Assembly: GCA_033765345.1 (NCBI GenBank)
Contig: JANRIC010000185.1
Span: forward strand, 1 to 64,000
Origin: JANRIC01 sp033765345
GTDB taxonomy: Bacteria; Bacteroidota; Bacteroidia; Cytophagales; Microscillaceae
Reading direction: 5' to 3'
Length of the DNA: 64,000 nt
Of this stretch, positions 34,690 to 42,678 are shown piece after piece (the stretch's first letter is position 1; each line of letters begins with the position of its first letter). The notes beneath the pieces were generated by a model. It made no database searches. It was not told where the DNA came from and saw only the letters and a program-made list of their open reading frames with translations. A program made the translations under genes and the position numbers.

Positions 34690-34697
34690 TAATTTTG
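34690..34697 (+). promoter_or_regulatory. -7 box of the acetyltransferase gene
   Basis: TAATTTTG is a TAnnTTTG match, 30 bp upstream of the ATG and 33 bp downstream of the CCTCACAG motif. Confidence 0.6.
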
Positions 34698-34726
34698 ATT
34701 TCATCAACACATAGTTTTAGAAACAC

Positions 34727-35296
34727 ATGGAAGTAATAGCAGAAAATATATTCAGCAGGTTAAAAGCAGGCGAAACCATATTGCCAAGCGACCCCGAAGC
34801 TTACAGAATGAGAGAAGCATCTTTTACCACAAAAAAATTATTGGTTCAGATGAATAATTCATCCAACCCTTTTGAAATCAGGAACTTATTAAGCCAAATT
34901 ACAGCAACTGAAATTGACGAAAGTGTAACGGTATTCACCCCCTTGCAAATCAACTATGGAAAACATACCAAAATCGGCAAAAATGTATTCATCAACTTCG
35001 ATTGTGTTTTTCTGGATTTAGGCGGAATTACCATTGAAGACCATGTATTATTAGCACCGAAAGTTAGTTTGTTGTCAGAAGGACATCCTATTTCATCTGA
35101 AAACAGACATTCACTAACTGTTGGACCTATTCACATCAAAAAAAACGCGTGGATTGGAGCTAATGCTACCATTTTACAAGGTGTGACGATTGGCGAAAAT
35201 GCAATCGTAGCAGCAGGGGCAGTTGTGTCAAAAGATGTTCCTGACAATACTATTGTAGGCGGAATACCAGCAAAAATTATTAAAAAAATCAATTAA
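34727..35296 (+). CDS. Hexapeptide-repeat O-acetyltransferase (Maa/NodL type)
   Basis: A 189-residue left-handed beta-helix acetyltransferase using acetyl-CoA, probably acting on a sugar or related hydroxyl. The N-terminal helical part (MEVIAENIFSRLKAGETILP) is followed by hexapeptide turns: VFINFDCVFLDLGG, ITIEDHVLLAPKV, AWIGANATILQGVTIGENAI and VVSKDVPDNTIVGGIPAKII. The catalytic His is in SEGHPISSENRHSL. The full length matches the family. It is the second gene of the AraC island, and its promoter carries the same half-sites as araC. The true substrate is not evident. Confidence 0.93.
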   Translation: MEVIAENIFSRLKAGETILPSDPEAYRMREASFTTKKLLVQMNNSSNPFEIRNLLSQITATEIDESVTVFTPLQINYGKHTKIGKNVFINFDCVFLDLGGITIEDHVLLAPKVSLLSEGHPISSENRHSLTVGPIHIKKNAWIGANATILQGVTIGENAIVAAGAVVSKDVPDNTIVGGIPAKIIKKIN

Positions 35297-35306
35297 AATA
35301 ATAAAA

Positions 35307-35429
35307 ATGAAAATAGCGCACCCTGATGTAGGTTTACAACAACTCTATATAGTTCCCAACACCGAAAAAGGTATTGTGGAATGGAAAGAGGCCGTAACCG
35401 ATGAACAATATTCGGCAGATAAAAAATAA
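35307..35429 (+). CDS. Short ORF of 40 residues, possibly truncated gene
   Basis: An ATG 10 bp after the acetyltransferase stop, preceded by AATAATAAAA, opens a 40-codon frame (MKIAHPDVGLQQLYIVPNTE onward, ending QYSADKK) with sensible codon use. I do not recognise it. It could be a small conserved protein or the first part of a gene cut short before the lipoprotein. The start context fits translation in this phylum, so I list it at low confidence. Confidence 0.4.
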   Translation: MKIAHPDVGLQQLYIVPNTEKGIVEWKEAVTDEQYSADKK

Positions 35430-35460
35430 TCACTTCTTAGATTCAACGAATAAAAGCAAT

Positions 35461-35922
35461 ATGAAACATTTATTTTTGATACTATTGACATTTATGTCAG
35501 TTCTTTTAAGTAATGCATCGTCTTGCAACAAAGAAGACAACAGTAATAAAATAGAAAACAATCCTATGGCAACTGGAAAAATCAAGATAACAGTCAATTC
35601 TCAAACTTTTACAGCTACGCTTTTGGACAATAATTCAGCAAAAGCATTTAAGGAAATGTTGCCCTTAACAATCAACATGACGGAACTAAACGGCAATGAG
35701 AAATATTATGATCTCCCAAACATCCTGCCCACAAATTCTTCTAATCCGGCAACGATAAAAAATGGCGACTTAATGCTATATGGCTCAAAAACTTTGGTAC
35801 TCTTTTACAAATCTTTCTCGACATCGTACAGCTACACAAAACTAGGAACAATAGATGATAAAACAGGACTAGCATCTGCATTAGGTTCGGGAGACATAAC
35901 CGTTTCTCTCGAGTTGAAATAA
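35461..35922 (+). CDS. Cyclophilin-like lipoprotein
   Basis: A 153-residue exported protein. The start MKHLFLILLTFMSVLLSNAS, then SCNKED, is a lipoprotein signal with the lipobox Cys around residue 22. The remainder matches the cyclophilin-like domain (PF18050 type): KIKITVNSQTFTATLLDNNS, then AKAFKEMLPLTINMTELNGN and EKYYDLP, ending GSGDITVSLELK. These are often found with AraC regulators and NADPH-dependent reductases in gene islands. I use the ATG at 35461, because a start at 35401 would add a non-signal prefix. The exact role is unknown. Confidence 0.85.
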   Translation: MKHLFLILLTFMSVLLSNASSCNKEDNSNKIENNPMATGKIKITVNSQTFTATLLDNNSAKAFKEMLPLTINMTELNGNEKYYDLPNILPTNSSNPATIKNGDLMLYGSKTLVLFYKSFSTSYSYTKLGTIDDKTGLASALGSGDITVSLELK

Positions 35923-35974
35923 CGATAAAGACAAGCTATAGACCACAGTCTTTAACAAGTGCGGTGCAGCAGTA

Positions 35975-36131
35975 TCACTCACACCCACACCGCAAAAGAG
36001 TCACGAGATACTCCTGATCTTTAAGCAGCCTCTGATAGAGCAGGTTGATGTTGGTCGTTTTGCCGAACTGCCTAGTGCGCTTCATAGTGAAATATTCCCC
36101 AAAGTCGATAAGTTGGATAATATCATCCACT
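35975..36131 (-). pseudogene. Fragment of an AAA-ATPase-like (PF09820-type) gene
   Basis: A 51-codon minus-strand frame contains YFTMKRTRQFGKTTNINLLY, then QRLLKDQEYLV. It closely resembles the P-loop region (YFTINRxRQYGKTT) of AAA-ATPase-like proteins such as the intact gene at 31983. No N- or C-terminal domain is present and the frame has no start codon, so it is a remnant. It belongs to a different subgroup from the nearby intact gene. Confidence 0.65.
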
Positions 36132-36273
36132 TACTAGAAGTATCTACCATCAAGTGTTTCTCAGGTATACAAAGCCTGGTATCGTTAAATCTTTTTCTCA
36201 TAGTGCTGTGCTTTGTACAAAGATACTCAACAATCGCATCGGAAATACCAAGCGTGTATTACTTTACTTAGTG

Positions 36274-36304
36274 TTTGAGTATTGGTATTTTTATCATAGA
36301 TTTG
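36274..36304 (+). promoter_or_regulatory. Bacteroidota-type promoter
   Basis: TTTG (36274-36277), a 19-bp spacer and TAGATTTG (36297-36304) match the -33/-7 consensus exactly, 36 bp upstream of the ATG at 36340. Confidence 0.8.
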
Positions 36305-36339
36305 AGCATAAATTGTTATTTCTCAAAAAAAGATTAGGC

Positions 36340-36891
36340 ATGAAGTCATTTTTACGCCATGTAATGATGGTTTTTAGTTGTTGTTTAGGGGAGGGGGAAG
36401 TCTTACAGGCTCAAGAAGCATCTATTGGAAGTATCGTGGATCAATACATCGCAACCAAAGAAAAAATCAAAAATAATCAATTATTCAGCAATACTTTTAA
36501 CCTCAATGCACGCAAACTTTCCTGGCAATCCTCCATTGTATATCAAAAAACAGAAACCTACTATTATCAATTCTCTGGACAAGGCAAGATCCAATTGAAC
36601 CTACTCAGAATACTGACCGATTCTATAGCCAGCCGATACGAAATAGAATATTTGTATGACCCTCAGGGAAATCTGCTTTATACCTATGAAAAACAAAACG
36701 ACCCTCAATACAGCTACCGGGAGCTAAAAGTGTACTTTGAAGGTGAAAAAATACTCAAGGTGTTGGAAGATAATGTGATGGTCAACTCGAGTGCCATCTT
36801 TCATAGTTCCAAATTTCGCTACATCCGCGAATCTGCTTATTTTTATCTTCAAAAATTTGAAGATTATTTCCGCCTGATGCCTCAATATTAA
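36340..36891 (+). CDS. Exported hypothetical protein
   Basis: A 183-residue protein that I do not recognise. The N terminus (MKSFLRHVMMVFSCCLGEGE, then VLQAQ) is compatible with a weak signal peptide cleaved after AQA or QAQ. The rest is mostly beta strand with charged loops, including YYYQFSGQGKIQLNLLRI and YDPQGNLLYTYEKQN. I chose the ATG at 36340 because of the promoter just upstream; a longer frame to 36154 would overlap that promoter. It lies 110 bp before the SpoIIE-type gene on the same strand and may share its transcript. Confidence 0.75.
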   Translation: MKSFLRHVMMVFSCCLGEGEVLQAQEASIGSIVDQYIATKEKIKNNQLFSNTFNLNARKLSWQSSIVYQKTETYYYQFSGQGKIQLNLLRILTDSIASRYEIEYLYDPQGNLLYTYEKQNDPQYSYRELKVYFEGEKILKVLEDNVMVNSSAIFHSSKFRYIRESAYFYLQKFEDYFRLMPQY

Positions 36892-37001
36892 AATCTCTCT
36901 CCCTGTTTTAGCCCCAAAACTTACACCGTTAGTTGTAAATGCACATTTCAACAACTTAGCAGGCTTAAAAAGCTTTTAAAGATGTATCCAAAGTTGATTG
37001 C

Positions 37002-38864
37002 ATGGGTAGAAAAATTATTTTACTTATTTTTTTTATTTCCAGCCTATTGATTCATAGCTTGAGCGCACAAGACAATGTGGCTGGCCCGCGTGAGTATCAA
37101 AAAAAGCTTCGACAACTTCGCCAGGAGGCAAGGGAATATTTTTGGGATCTAGAAAAATTACAGGCCTTGCTCAATCTTGAAGAAATTTACCAACAACAAA
37201 TTGACTCTATCCTGATGGCTCGCCATCAAGTTGAAACTCAATTGGCAGAGTTGGATAAACAAAGTGCCACGATTCTTTTACTCGAAACCAAGGTGCAACA
37301 ATTGGGTGAAAATATCAGGCAATCAGAAAGCATCCATCAAGGGCATATTCAAGAAATAAAGCAATTAAATCTGCATCTTGACTCAGTGCGTGTTCAAAAC
37401 ACACAGTTGGAGCATATCATCAGCCAACTTCATGAACAAATAGATGATTTTACCTCTCAAAAAAAGTATCGGCAACCCAACCCGGATTCCAGCTACGCCA
37501 ATACTGACCTCAATCAAGACCTAGGAGTTTCCAATGGCTTTCAGGTAAATGCCATTAAGGCAATCAACCAACTGACCATTCCAGAAGAAATCGAGAGACT
37601 CAAACAAGAGTTATTACGCACCAAAATCACGGCTACTAAACAGACAGATATTTTATGGAAATATGCACAAGCTTTGGAGAAAAAGCTCAAACAACACGGG
37701 ATTGATTATCAAGCTCTCAAACGAGATTACCTGCTCGAGATGGATTCCGTAAAAAACGAAATAGATTTTCTGAATCTGGTCTTGCTTCGCAAAGACGCAC
37801 TCCGTAAAAAAGATTCGCTGGTGGCCTTTCAAAGAATTCAAATGATCCAAGCAGAGAAAAAGACCTCTGAAACCGCCCGTAAGTTTGCAGAGTTTCGTTA
37901 TTCCCGCAATAAATTTATTTTCAGCCTTATCGGATTGGTTCTTGCTACATTGGCTTTTGCTTTTTTCTATCACGCCCAAGTGGTAGGAAAGAAAAAACGT
38001 AAGATTGAGGCTCAAAACGAGGTTTTACACAATCAAAATCAGGAAATACAAGCCCAAAAAACCTATATTGAAGAAGCCAATGAAAACCTCAAACTTTCTT
38101 ATCACAAAATTACAGACAGCATTCGTTATGCTCAGACCATTCAAAACGCTATTTTGCCCAATCCCCAGGATTTAAGTCGTTTTGTAGAAGATTATTTTAT
38201 TCTCTTCGCACCCAAAGACATCGTCAGCGGAGATTTTTATTGGATTGCCACTCTCGAAAATCACCTTTATCTGGCAGTTGTAGATTGTACCGGACACGGC
38301 GTACCGGGAGCTTTTATGTCGATGATTGGAAATACCTTGCTGAATAAAATCATCCACGAAGAAAAATATGTCAAACCGGCACGTATTTTAGAGCGTCTGA
38401 ATGAAGAAGTACGCATTAACCTGAATCAGGAACAAAAAGCCAATAATGATGGCATGGATATCGCTCTTTGTATGCTTGAGAAAAAACCCAATCATCAAAC
38501 CCTCATAACTTTTAGCGGTGCCAAACGCCCTCTGTATTTTATCCAAAAATCAGATCAGTCACTCAAAGAAATTCCAGGAGATCGTAAGTCTATCGGTGGC
38601 TGGCGTATGCAAAAAGCTACATTTGAAAACCAAACCCTCAGCCTAGAGTCCGGCACTATGATTTATCTTTGTACAGATGGCTATGCCGATCAAAATAATA
38701 TAGAAAGAATCAAAATCGGCACCCTTCGCCTCAAAGAACTTTTACAAGAAAACAGCCACCTGAGCCTCCAGGAACAACATAAAAATTTGGCCAGGTTCTT
38801 GGAAATGCATACCTTGAATACCGATCAGAGAGATGACATTACCATCATCGGAATCAAGCTTTAA
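37002..38864 (+). CDS. SpoIIE-type serine phosphatase with coiled-coil sensor
   Basis: A 620-residue membrane-anchored PP2C-like phosphatase. A signal or anchor sequence covers about 1-22 (ILLIFFISSLLIHSLSA). A long coiled coil follows (about 30-290), then a membrane helix (about 306-328, FIFSLIGLVLATLAFAF), and a SpoIIE domain (about 390-620). The catalytic core is recognisable: APKDIVSGDFYW, VVDCTGHGVPGAFMSMIG (metal-binding Asp and the Gly-His-Gly pattern) and DQRDDITIIGIKL. Such proteins act in partner-switching regulation. No anti-sigma antagonist lies next to it, so the target is unknown. Confidence 0.93.
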   Translation: MGRKIILLIFFISSLLIHSLSAQDNVAGPREYQKKLRQLRQEAREYFWDLEKLQALLNLEEIYQQQIDSILMARHQVETQLAELDKQSATILLLETKVQQLGENIRQSESIHQGHIQEIKQLNLHLDSVRVQNTQLEHIISQLHEQIDDFTSQKKYRQPNPDSSYANTDLNQDLGVSNGFQVNAIKAINQLTIPEEIERLKQELLRTKITATKQTDILWKYAQALEKKLKQHGIDYQALKRDYLLEMDSVKNEIDFLNLVLLRKDALRKKDSLVAFQRIQMIQAEKKTSETARKFAEFRYSRNKFIFSLIGLVLATLAFAFFYHAQVVGKKKRKIEAQNEVLHNQNQEIQAQKTYIEEANENLKLSYHKITDSIRYAQTIQNAILPNPQDLSRFVEDYFILFAPKDIVSGDFYWIATLENHLYLAVVDCTGHGVPGAFMSMIGNTLLNKIIHEEKYVKPARILERLNEEVRINLNQEQKANNDGMDIALCMLEKKPNHQTLITFSGAKRPLYFIQKSDQSLKEIPGDRKSIGGWRMQKATFENQTLSLESGTMIYLCTDGYADQNNIERIKIGTLRLKELLQENSHLSLQEQHKNLARFLEMHTLNTDQRDDITIIGIKL

Positions 38865-38875
38865 TCAATATTTCT

Positions 38876-39364
38876 ATGGAAATTTGTTATTTGGATTCTC
38901 CTGTAGGGCTGCTCGAGATCAGCGGAGATCAGGAGGGAATTCAGGCAGTCAAATTTGAAAACGCCTTTGTAAAACCCGAAAACCTCCCGGAATGTAAAGA
39001 CTTGCCTCAGCCTCTTGTGGCCGCTAAAAAACAGCTTAAGGAGTATTTTGCCGGGCAAAGAAGTGTATTTGATCTGCCTTTGAAACAAGCTGGTACTGAA
39101 TTTCAGCTCAAAGTATGGAACGAACTTCTTAAAATTCCTTTTGGGAAAACAATCTCGTATTTAGAGCTAGCGCATCGCCTGGGTGATGCCAAAGTAATCC
39201 GTGCCGCCGCAAGTGCCAATGGCAAAAACCCCCTCGTGATCTTGATACCCTGCCACCGTGTGATTGGCACCAAAGGTGATTTGGTGGGCTTTGGAGGAGC
39301 ATTGTGGCGCAAAAAAATACTACTAGACCACGAAGCCCCTTACCGACAAGAAAAGTTATTTTGA
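38876..39364 (+). CDS. ogt: Methylated-DNA-[protein]-cysteine S-methyltransferase
   Basis: A 162-residue O6-alkylguanine DNA alkyltransferase that transfers the alkyl group to its own cysteine. The active-site motif IPCHRVIG places the acceptor at Cys126. The helix-turn-helix (KTISYLELAHRLGDAKVIRA) with its arginine finger precedes it, and ASANGKNPLVIL matches the Asn hinge. The N-terminal RNase-H-like domain is intact, and the length is typical of Ogt. It follows the phosphatase gene by 11 bp and is probably cotranscribed. The symbol ogt is by family; mgt or adaB would be equally acceptable. Confidence 0.95.
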   Translation: MEICYLDSPVGLLEISGDQEGIQAVKFENAFVKPENLPECKDLPQPLVAAKKQLKEYFAGQRSVFDLPLKQAGTEFQLKVWNELLKIPFGKTISYLELAHRLGDAKVIRAAASANGKNPLVILIPCHRVIGTKGDLVGFGGALWRKKILLDHEAPYRQEKLF

Positions 39365-39391
39365 ATAAAACCCATATATTTTATACCTTGT

Positions 39392-40372
39392 ATGCGCCTG
39401 AATTACCCTTTAATTATCCTAGTCCTCTTGGGGGGCTGCTTGTCTTCTTGCTATCGTAAAGCGCTGATTATTCAGGCTTCTGCTGAAGGCTGTATGATTC
39501 CTGAAAGTTCATTTTTATATGATTCTTTGCTGGCAGTAAAGAATAGTCTGTACGAAACGGATACCTTAGATTGTGCCAAAATTCTTCAGAATCGTTTCTC
39601 CTTGCGATCTAGCAATATCGCCCAAGATATGCAGATGATTCCTTTGTTGTGTAAATTCGCAAAACAGGAAAAAAACAATACCAATCCAAGTGAATTTATT
39701 CAGACTAAAGTCGAGATCCAACAACAAATCCTGGTCTCCATCACAGACCTAAACAGCCTCCTGTCCGAAATCACCTGTGAACGCGAAAGAATGCAAGAAC
39801 TGTATGATGCGCTCAACGGGCAGATTAGCAAACGAATCAACAAAGCTACGGTTTATTCCATCATTGCTGGAGGGCTTACCACCATCATTGCGGCAGTAAT
39901 AGCCATCAAAGGGAATGAAGATGTACCTTATTACGAACAAGGAATCGGCATTACGGGCGCGGTAGCCGGCACTTACTGGGGGTTTCGTTCTATTTCGCAG
40001 AAGTCAAAGATTAAATTTTTGCACTTCCGTAATCACCTCACAGATATATGGCTACAACAATCTTGGAGCCATATTTATTCGCCTTACATCTGGAATTACC
40101 TGAGTAAACCTTTTACTTTAAAAGGGAAAACTACTAATAGGCTTGAATTGGTTTTAAATAAATGGGAAGAATTGGAGCTGCCTCTTGCCAAAGACGATCG
40201 TAAATACGAGCAAAAGCTACATCTGATGCTGGGTATGGGAGGGGATTATACGCTGGAAGACCTTGAAAATAGAATCAAAATGTATGAAATATTGGTAGAT
40301 GAGATCATTACCATCAATTATGATCTGAACCGCTTGCAGGAGGAAATCATGCTAGGTTTTAAAATACACTAA
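39392..40372 (+). CDS. Hypothetical lipoprotein with a central membrane helix
   Basis: A 326-residue protein without a recognised family. It has a lipoprotein-like signal (MRLNYPLIILVLLGGCLSSC; candidate lipobox Cys16 or Cys20). After a helical region, a hydrophobic stretch (about 154-174, VYSIIAGGLTTIIAAVIAIK) and a glycine-rich segment (GIGITGAVAGTYWGF) suggest glycine-zipper membrane insertion. The C-terminal 120 residues are helical. It ends 9 bp from the convergent PspC gene, with both stop codons close together. An envelope function is inferred. Confidence 0.7.
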   Translation: MRLNYPLIILVLLGGCLSSCYRKALIIQASAEGCMIPESSFLYDSLLAVKNSLYETDTLDCAKILQNRFSLRSSNIAQDMQMIPLLCKFAKQEKNNTNPSEFIQTKVEIQQQILVSITDLNSLLSEITCERERMQELYDALNGQISKRINKATVYSIIAGGLTTIIAAVIAIKGNEDVPYYEQGIGITGAVAGTYWGFRSISQKSKIKFLHFRNHLTDIWLQQSWSHIYSPYIWNYLSKPFTLKGKTTNRLELVLNKWEELELPLAKDDRKYEQKLHLMLGMGGDYTLEDLENRIKMYEILVDEIITINYDLNRLQEEIMLGFKIH

Positions 40373-40381
40373 AAAATTAGC

Positions 40382-41110
40382 TCAATACTTGGGCATAATA
40401 AAAGCCAGTAGGATGTATAGCGGAATGCTCATCCCGGTACCCAGCAAAGCACCTAAAATAAAAGCAATACGAATCCAAGTAGGGTCTACCCCAAAATATT
40501 CGGCAATTCCTGCACAAACGCCAAATATTTTTTTATCCCGACTGGATTTTTTCAGGCGTTTGTTGCCGTCTAACTTGGCAATCTCTTTGCTGAAAACGTC
40601 TTTCACTTGATTCGCTTCCTTGCCAAAATTTGTGAAGTCAATTTGAAAGTTTTTGAAAGTGGAGGTTTTGGTATATTTAGCAGTGCCGCGATTGAGCTCG
40701 CTGGCCAATTCAAAAGAAGGATCGTGGGTAGCATCAACTTGTAAAGCCCTTTTGACATAGCTTTTAGCCATTTGGAGGTCATCTTTATTGCGCTTAAGCA
40801 GCCAACGGTGCTTGTAAGCATTGGCAAGTCCATAAAGTGCATCGATGCTTCCAGGATTGAGGATGACAGCTTGTCTGAATTCGTCGATGGCACTGTCCCA
40901 ATCTTCATAACGGCTGTAGCCTTTTCCACGAGCAATGTAATCTTTGATTTTTTGCTTGATAAGCGATAAATCCTCGGGCGACATACCAAGTTCTTCTGCA
41001 ATTTTCTGCATTTCCTCTACATTCAAGGGTCTTTCTTTTTGTTCCTCTTGAATTTTGAGTACTTTTTTAATGTATTCTTGTATGGTATCCCCCGGATTGC
41101 TCATAATCAT
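40382..41110 (-). CDS. TPR and PspC domain protein
   Basis: A 242-residue protein joining tetratricopeptide repeats to a C-terminal PspC domain. The N terminus is acidic and helical (about 1-60). TPR-like units run about 65-135 (YEDWDSAIDEFRQAVILNPG, then SIDALYGLANAYKHRW; MAKSYVKRALQVDATHDPSF). The PspC part (about 188-242) includes RDKKIFGVCAGIAEYFGVDP, TWIRIAFI and a membrane helix to IMPKY. It may act in membrane-stress sensing, like the PspC protein at 28422. Two in-frame ATGs (41110, 41104) are equally possible starts. It is monocistronic. Confidence 0.85.
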   Translation of the reverse strand: MIMSNPGDTIQEYIKKVLKIQEEQKERPLNVEEMQKIAEELGMSPEDLSLIKQKIKDYIARGKGYSRYEDWDSAIDEFRQAVILNPGSIDALYGLANAYKHRWLLKRNKDDLQMAKSYVKRALQVDATHDPSFELASELNRGTAKYTKTSTFKNFQIDFTNFGKEANQVKDVFSKEIAKLDGNKRLKKSSRDKKIFGVCAGIAEYFGVDPTWIRIAFILGALLGTGMSIPLYILLAFIMPKY

Positions 41111-41213
41111 GATTAGGAAATAATGGTTATATTTTTAGAATTTATGCCTATGGTATCGATGTTATGACAAAATTAGTTAATTATAAACAATTTGAATAAA
41201 AAAAGCAAAAAAA

Positions 41214-42011
41214 TTATGCCAAGATAAACTGTGTCGGATTTATGATGAAATTGATGGAGGTTTTATTAAACTCGTCCGGTTGGTCAATATTAACCACATG
41301 CCCACAGTCCTTCAAGATAGCCAGGGCAGAATTTTTATGTACTTCTACCACTCTTTTGACCTGGGGCAAAAACATATAATCTTCCGCACCCATAATATAC
41401 AGGGTCGGAATGGGTAATTCCTTTTCCCGGAAAAAGCGTAACAAGGGATTGACTTCACTGGTGAGCTGATACCAACGGATAAATTCCTTTTGATAGAGCC
41501 TTTTGGCTTCATTGATAAACATCAGTCGAGACCTTTGGTGGCGTTTGCTGGGCATAATTATCCAGGCAAAAAGGCTGTAAATCCACATATAAGGCACAAA
41601 ACTTTTCAGCTTGTTGCCCAAATACATCAGGATTTTAGAGCGTATATTCAAACGAATCACAGCACCGCCCAGGGTCATCGACTTGATGCGGTCGGGCTGT
41701 AGCTCACCCAGGCTACGAATGATGATACTGGCCAGAGAAATCCCCACAAAATGTGCTTTTTGAATGCCATTATGGTCTAATACCTCAAGGATGTCTTTAC
41801 TGATGTCTTTGAAAGTATATCTGTTTTTGAGATAATCCTGCAAGAAATGTTTGGAGCGTCCGTGCCCCCTCAGGTCCAGCAAAAGTACGTTGAAATATTG
41901 CCGGAAAGTACGAATTTGCTTGAACCATATAGAAGAACTACCTCCGGCGCCGTGAACAAACACCACCCAGTCTTTTTCGGGAGACAATTCATATTTCTTG
42001 AAATATAACAT
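41214..42011 (-). CDS. Alpha/beta-hydrolase
   Basis: A 265-residue alpha/beta-fold hydrolase. The catalytic triad is Ser92 (in FVGISLASI), Asp211 (in MGAEDYMF) and His238 (in DCGHVV). The oxyanion-hole motif VFVHGAGGSSSIW and DLRGHGRS are conserved. A cap domain lies between about 120 and 190 and includes a hydrophobic stretch (YMWIYSLFAWIIMP) that may touch the membrane. No signal peptide is visible. The substrate is unknown; esterases and haloperoxidase-like members of this family share the pattern. It is probably monocistronic. Confidence 0.9.
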   Translation of the reverse strand: MLYFKKYELSPEKDWVVFVHGAGGSSSIWFKQIRTFRQYFNVLLLDLRGHGRSKHFLQDYLKNRYTFKDISKDILEVLDHNGIQKAHFVGISLASIIIRSLGELQPDRIKSMTLGGAVIRLNIRSKILMYLGNKLKSFVPYMWIYSLFAWIIMPSKRHQRSRLMFINEAKRLYQKEFIRWYQLTSEVNPLLRFFREKELPIPTLYIMGAEDYMFLPQVKRVVEVHKNSALAILKDCGHVVNIDQPDEFNKTSINFIINPTQFILA

Positions 42012-42084
42012 GATTTATCAGATTTTGAAGCATATCAATATACGTAAAAGTAAGAAAAAAAAGCAAATTTTAACAGAGAAGGAT

Positions 42085-42591
42085 TTATTCTGTACTCCAA
42101 TAGTAACAATATACGCCTTTTTCGGTGAGTATTTTAATGAGTTCGGAGATAACTTCCTGTTTTTGGTGCTTTTTTGAGCCAACAATGATTACCAATAAAT
42201 TGTTCAGATTATACTTTCGTTCTTTGTAAAGATCCATCTGGCCAAGCAGGCGATTGCGTTCATTGCTTTTTTTGAGCTGGGCGGCAAGTTTGATTTCAAT
42301 GCCCAGTTTGCCGTGTGCAATATCAATATCGATGCGGTCTTTAGCTCCTTTGATGCCGCCCAGGTAATATTGTGTGTGTACTTCTTCAAAGAAATGCAGC
42401 AGTTTATGAGCAAGTAGATTTTCCACCTCACTTTCACTCACATTATCCGGCAAAAAAGTATTTTCTTTAATTTTCTCCAAAATACCCAGCACATTGCGTA
42501 AAGACGGTATTTTTTTTCTTTTTTTGTACCAATGTATCAAATAATAAGAGATCCCGGCTGAACCGATCAAAATGCTAATATCAAATATCAT
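42085..42591 (-). CDS. Membrane-anchored PD-(D/E)XK nuclease-like protein
   Basis: A 168-residue protein with an N-terminal membrane helix (IFDISILIGSAGISYYLIHW), a basic linker and a compact domain that resembles the PD-(D/E)XK fold: Glu55 in ESEVENLL, Asp88 and Asp90 in RIDIDIA, Glu99-x-Lys101 in GIEIKL, and Gln118 in LLGQMDLY, in the usual order. No family name is certain. Its position between a hydrolase and a CAAX-like protease gives no hint. It could be a restriction-like defence protein or a nucleic-acid processing enzyme at the membrane. Confidence 0.65.
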   Translation of the reverse strand: MIFDISILIGSAGISYYLIHWYKKRKKIPSLRNVLGILEKIKENTFLPDNVSESEVENLLAHKLLHFFEEVHTQYYLGGIKGAKDRIDIDIAHGKLGIEIKLAAQLKKSNERNRLLGQMDLYKERKYNLNNLLVIIVGSKKHQKQEVISELIKILTEKGVYCYYWSTE

Positions 42592-42678
42592 TACCTCCGG
42601 CTATTAATTGGTTTTGTTAAATATGCTCAATTATTTTTCATGGATAGATTTAATTAGCAAGTTACCTTATTTTGATTT

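Larger units (their letters stand above)
35923..36339. other. Gene-free stretch with AAA-ATPase remnant
   Basis: Between the lipoprotein gene and the next exported-protein gene, 417 bp hold the minus-strand AAA-ATPase-like fragment (35975-36131) and, at its right end, a textbook promoter (36274-36304). No intact gene was seen. Confidence 0.7.
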
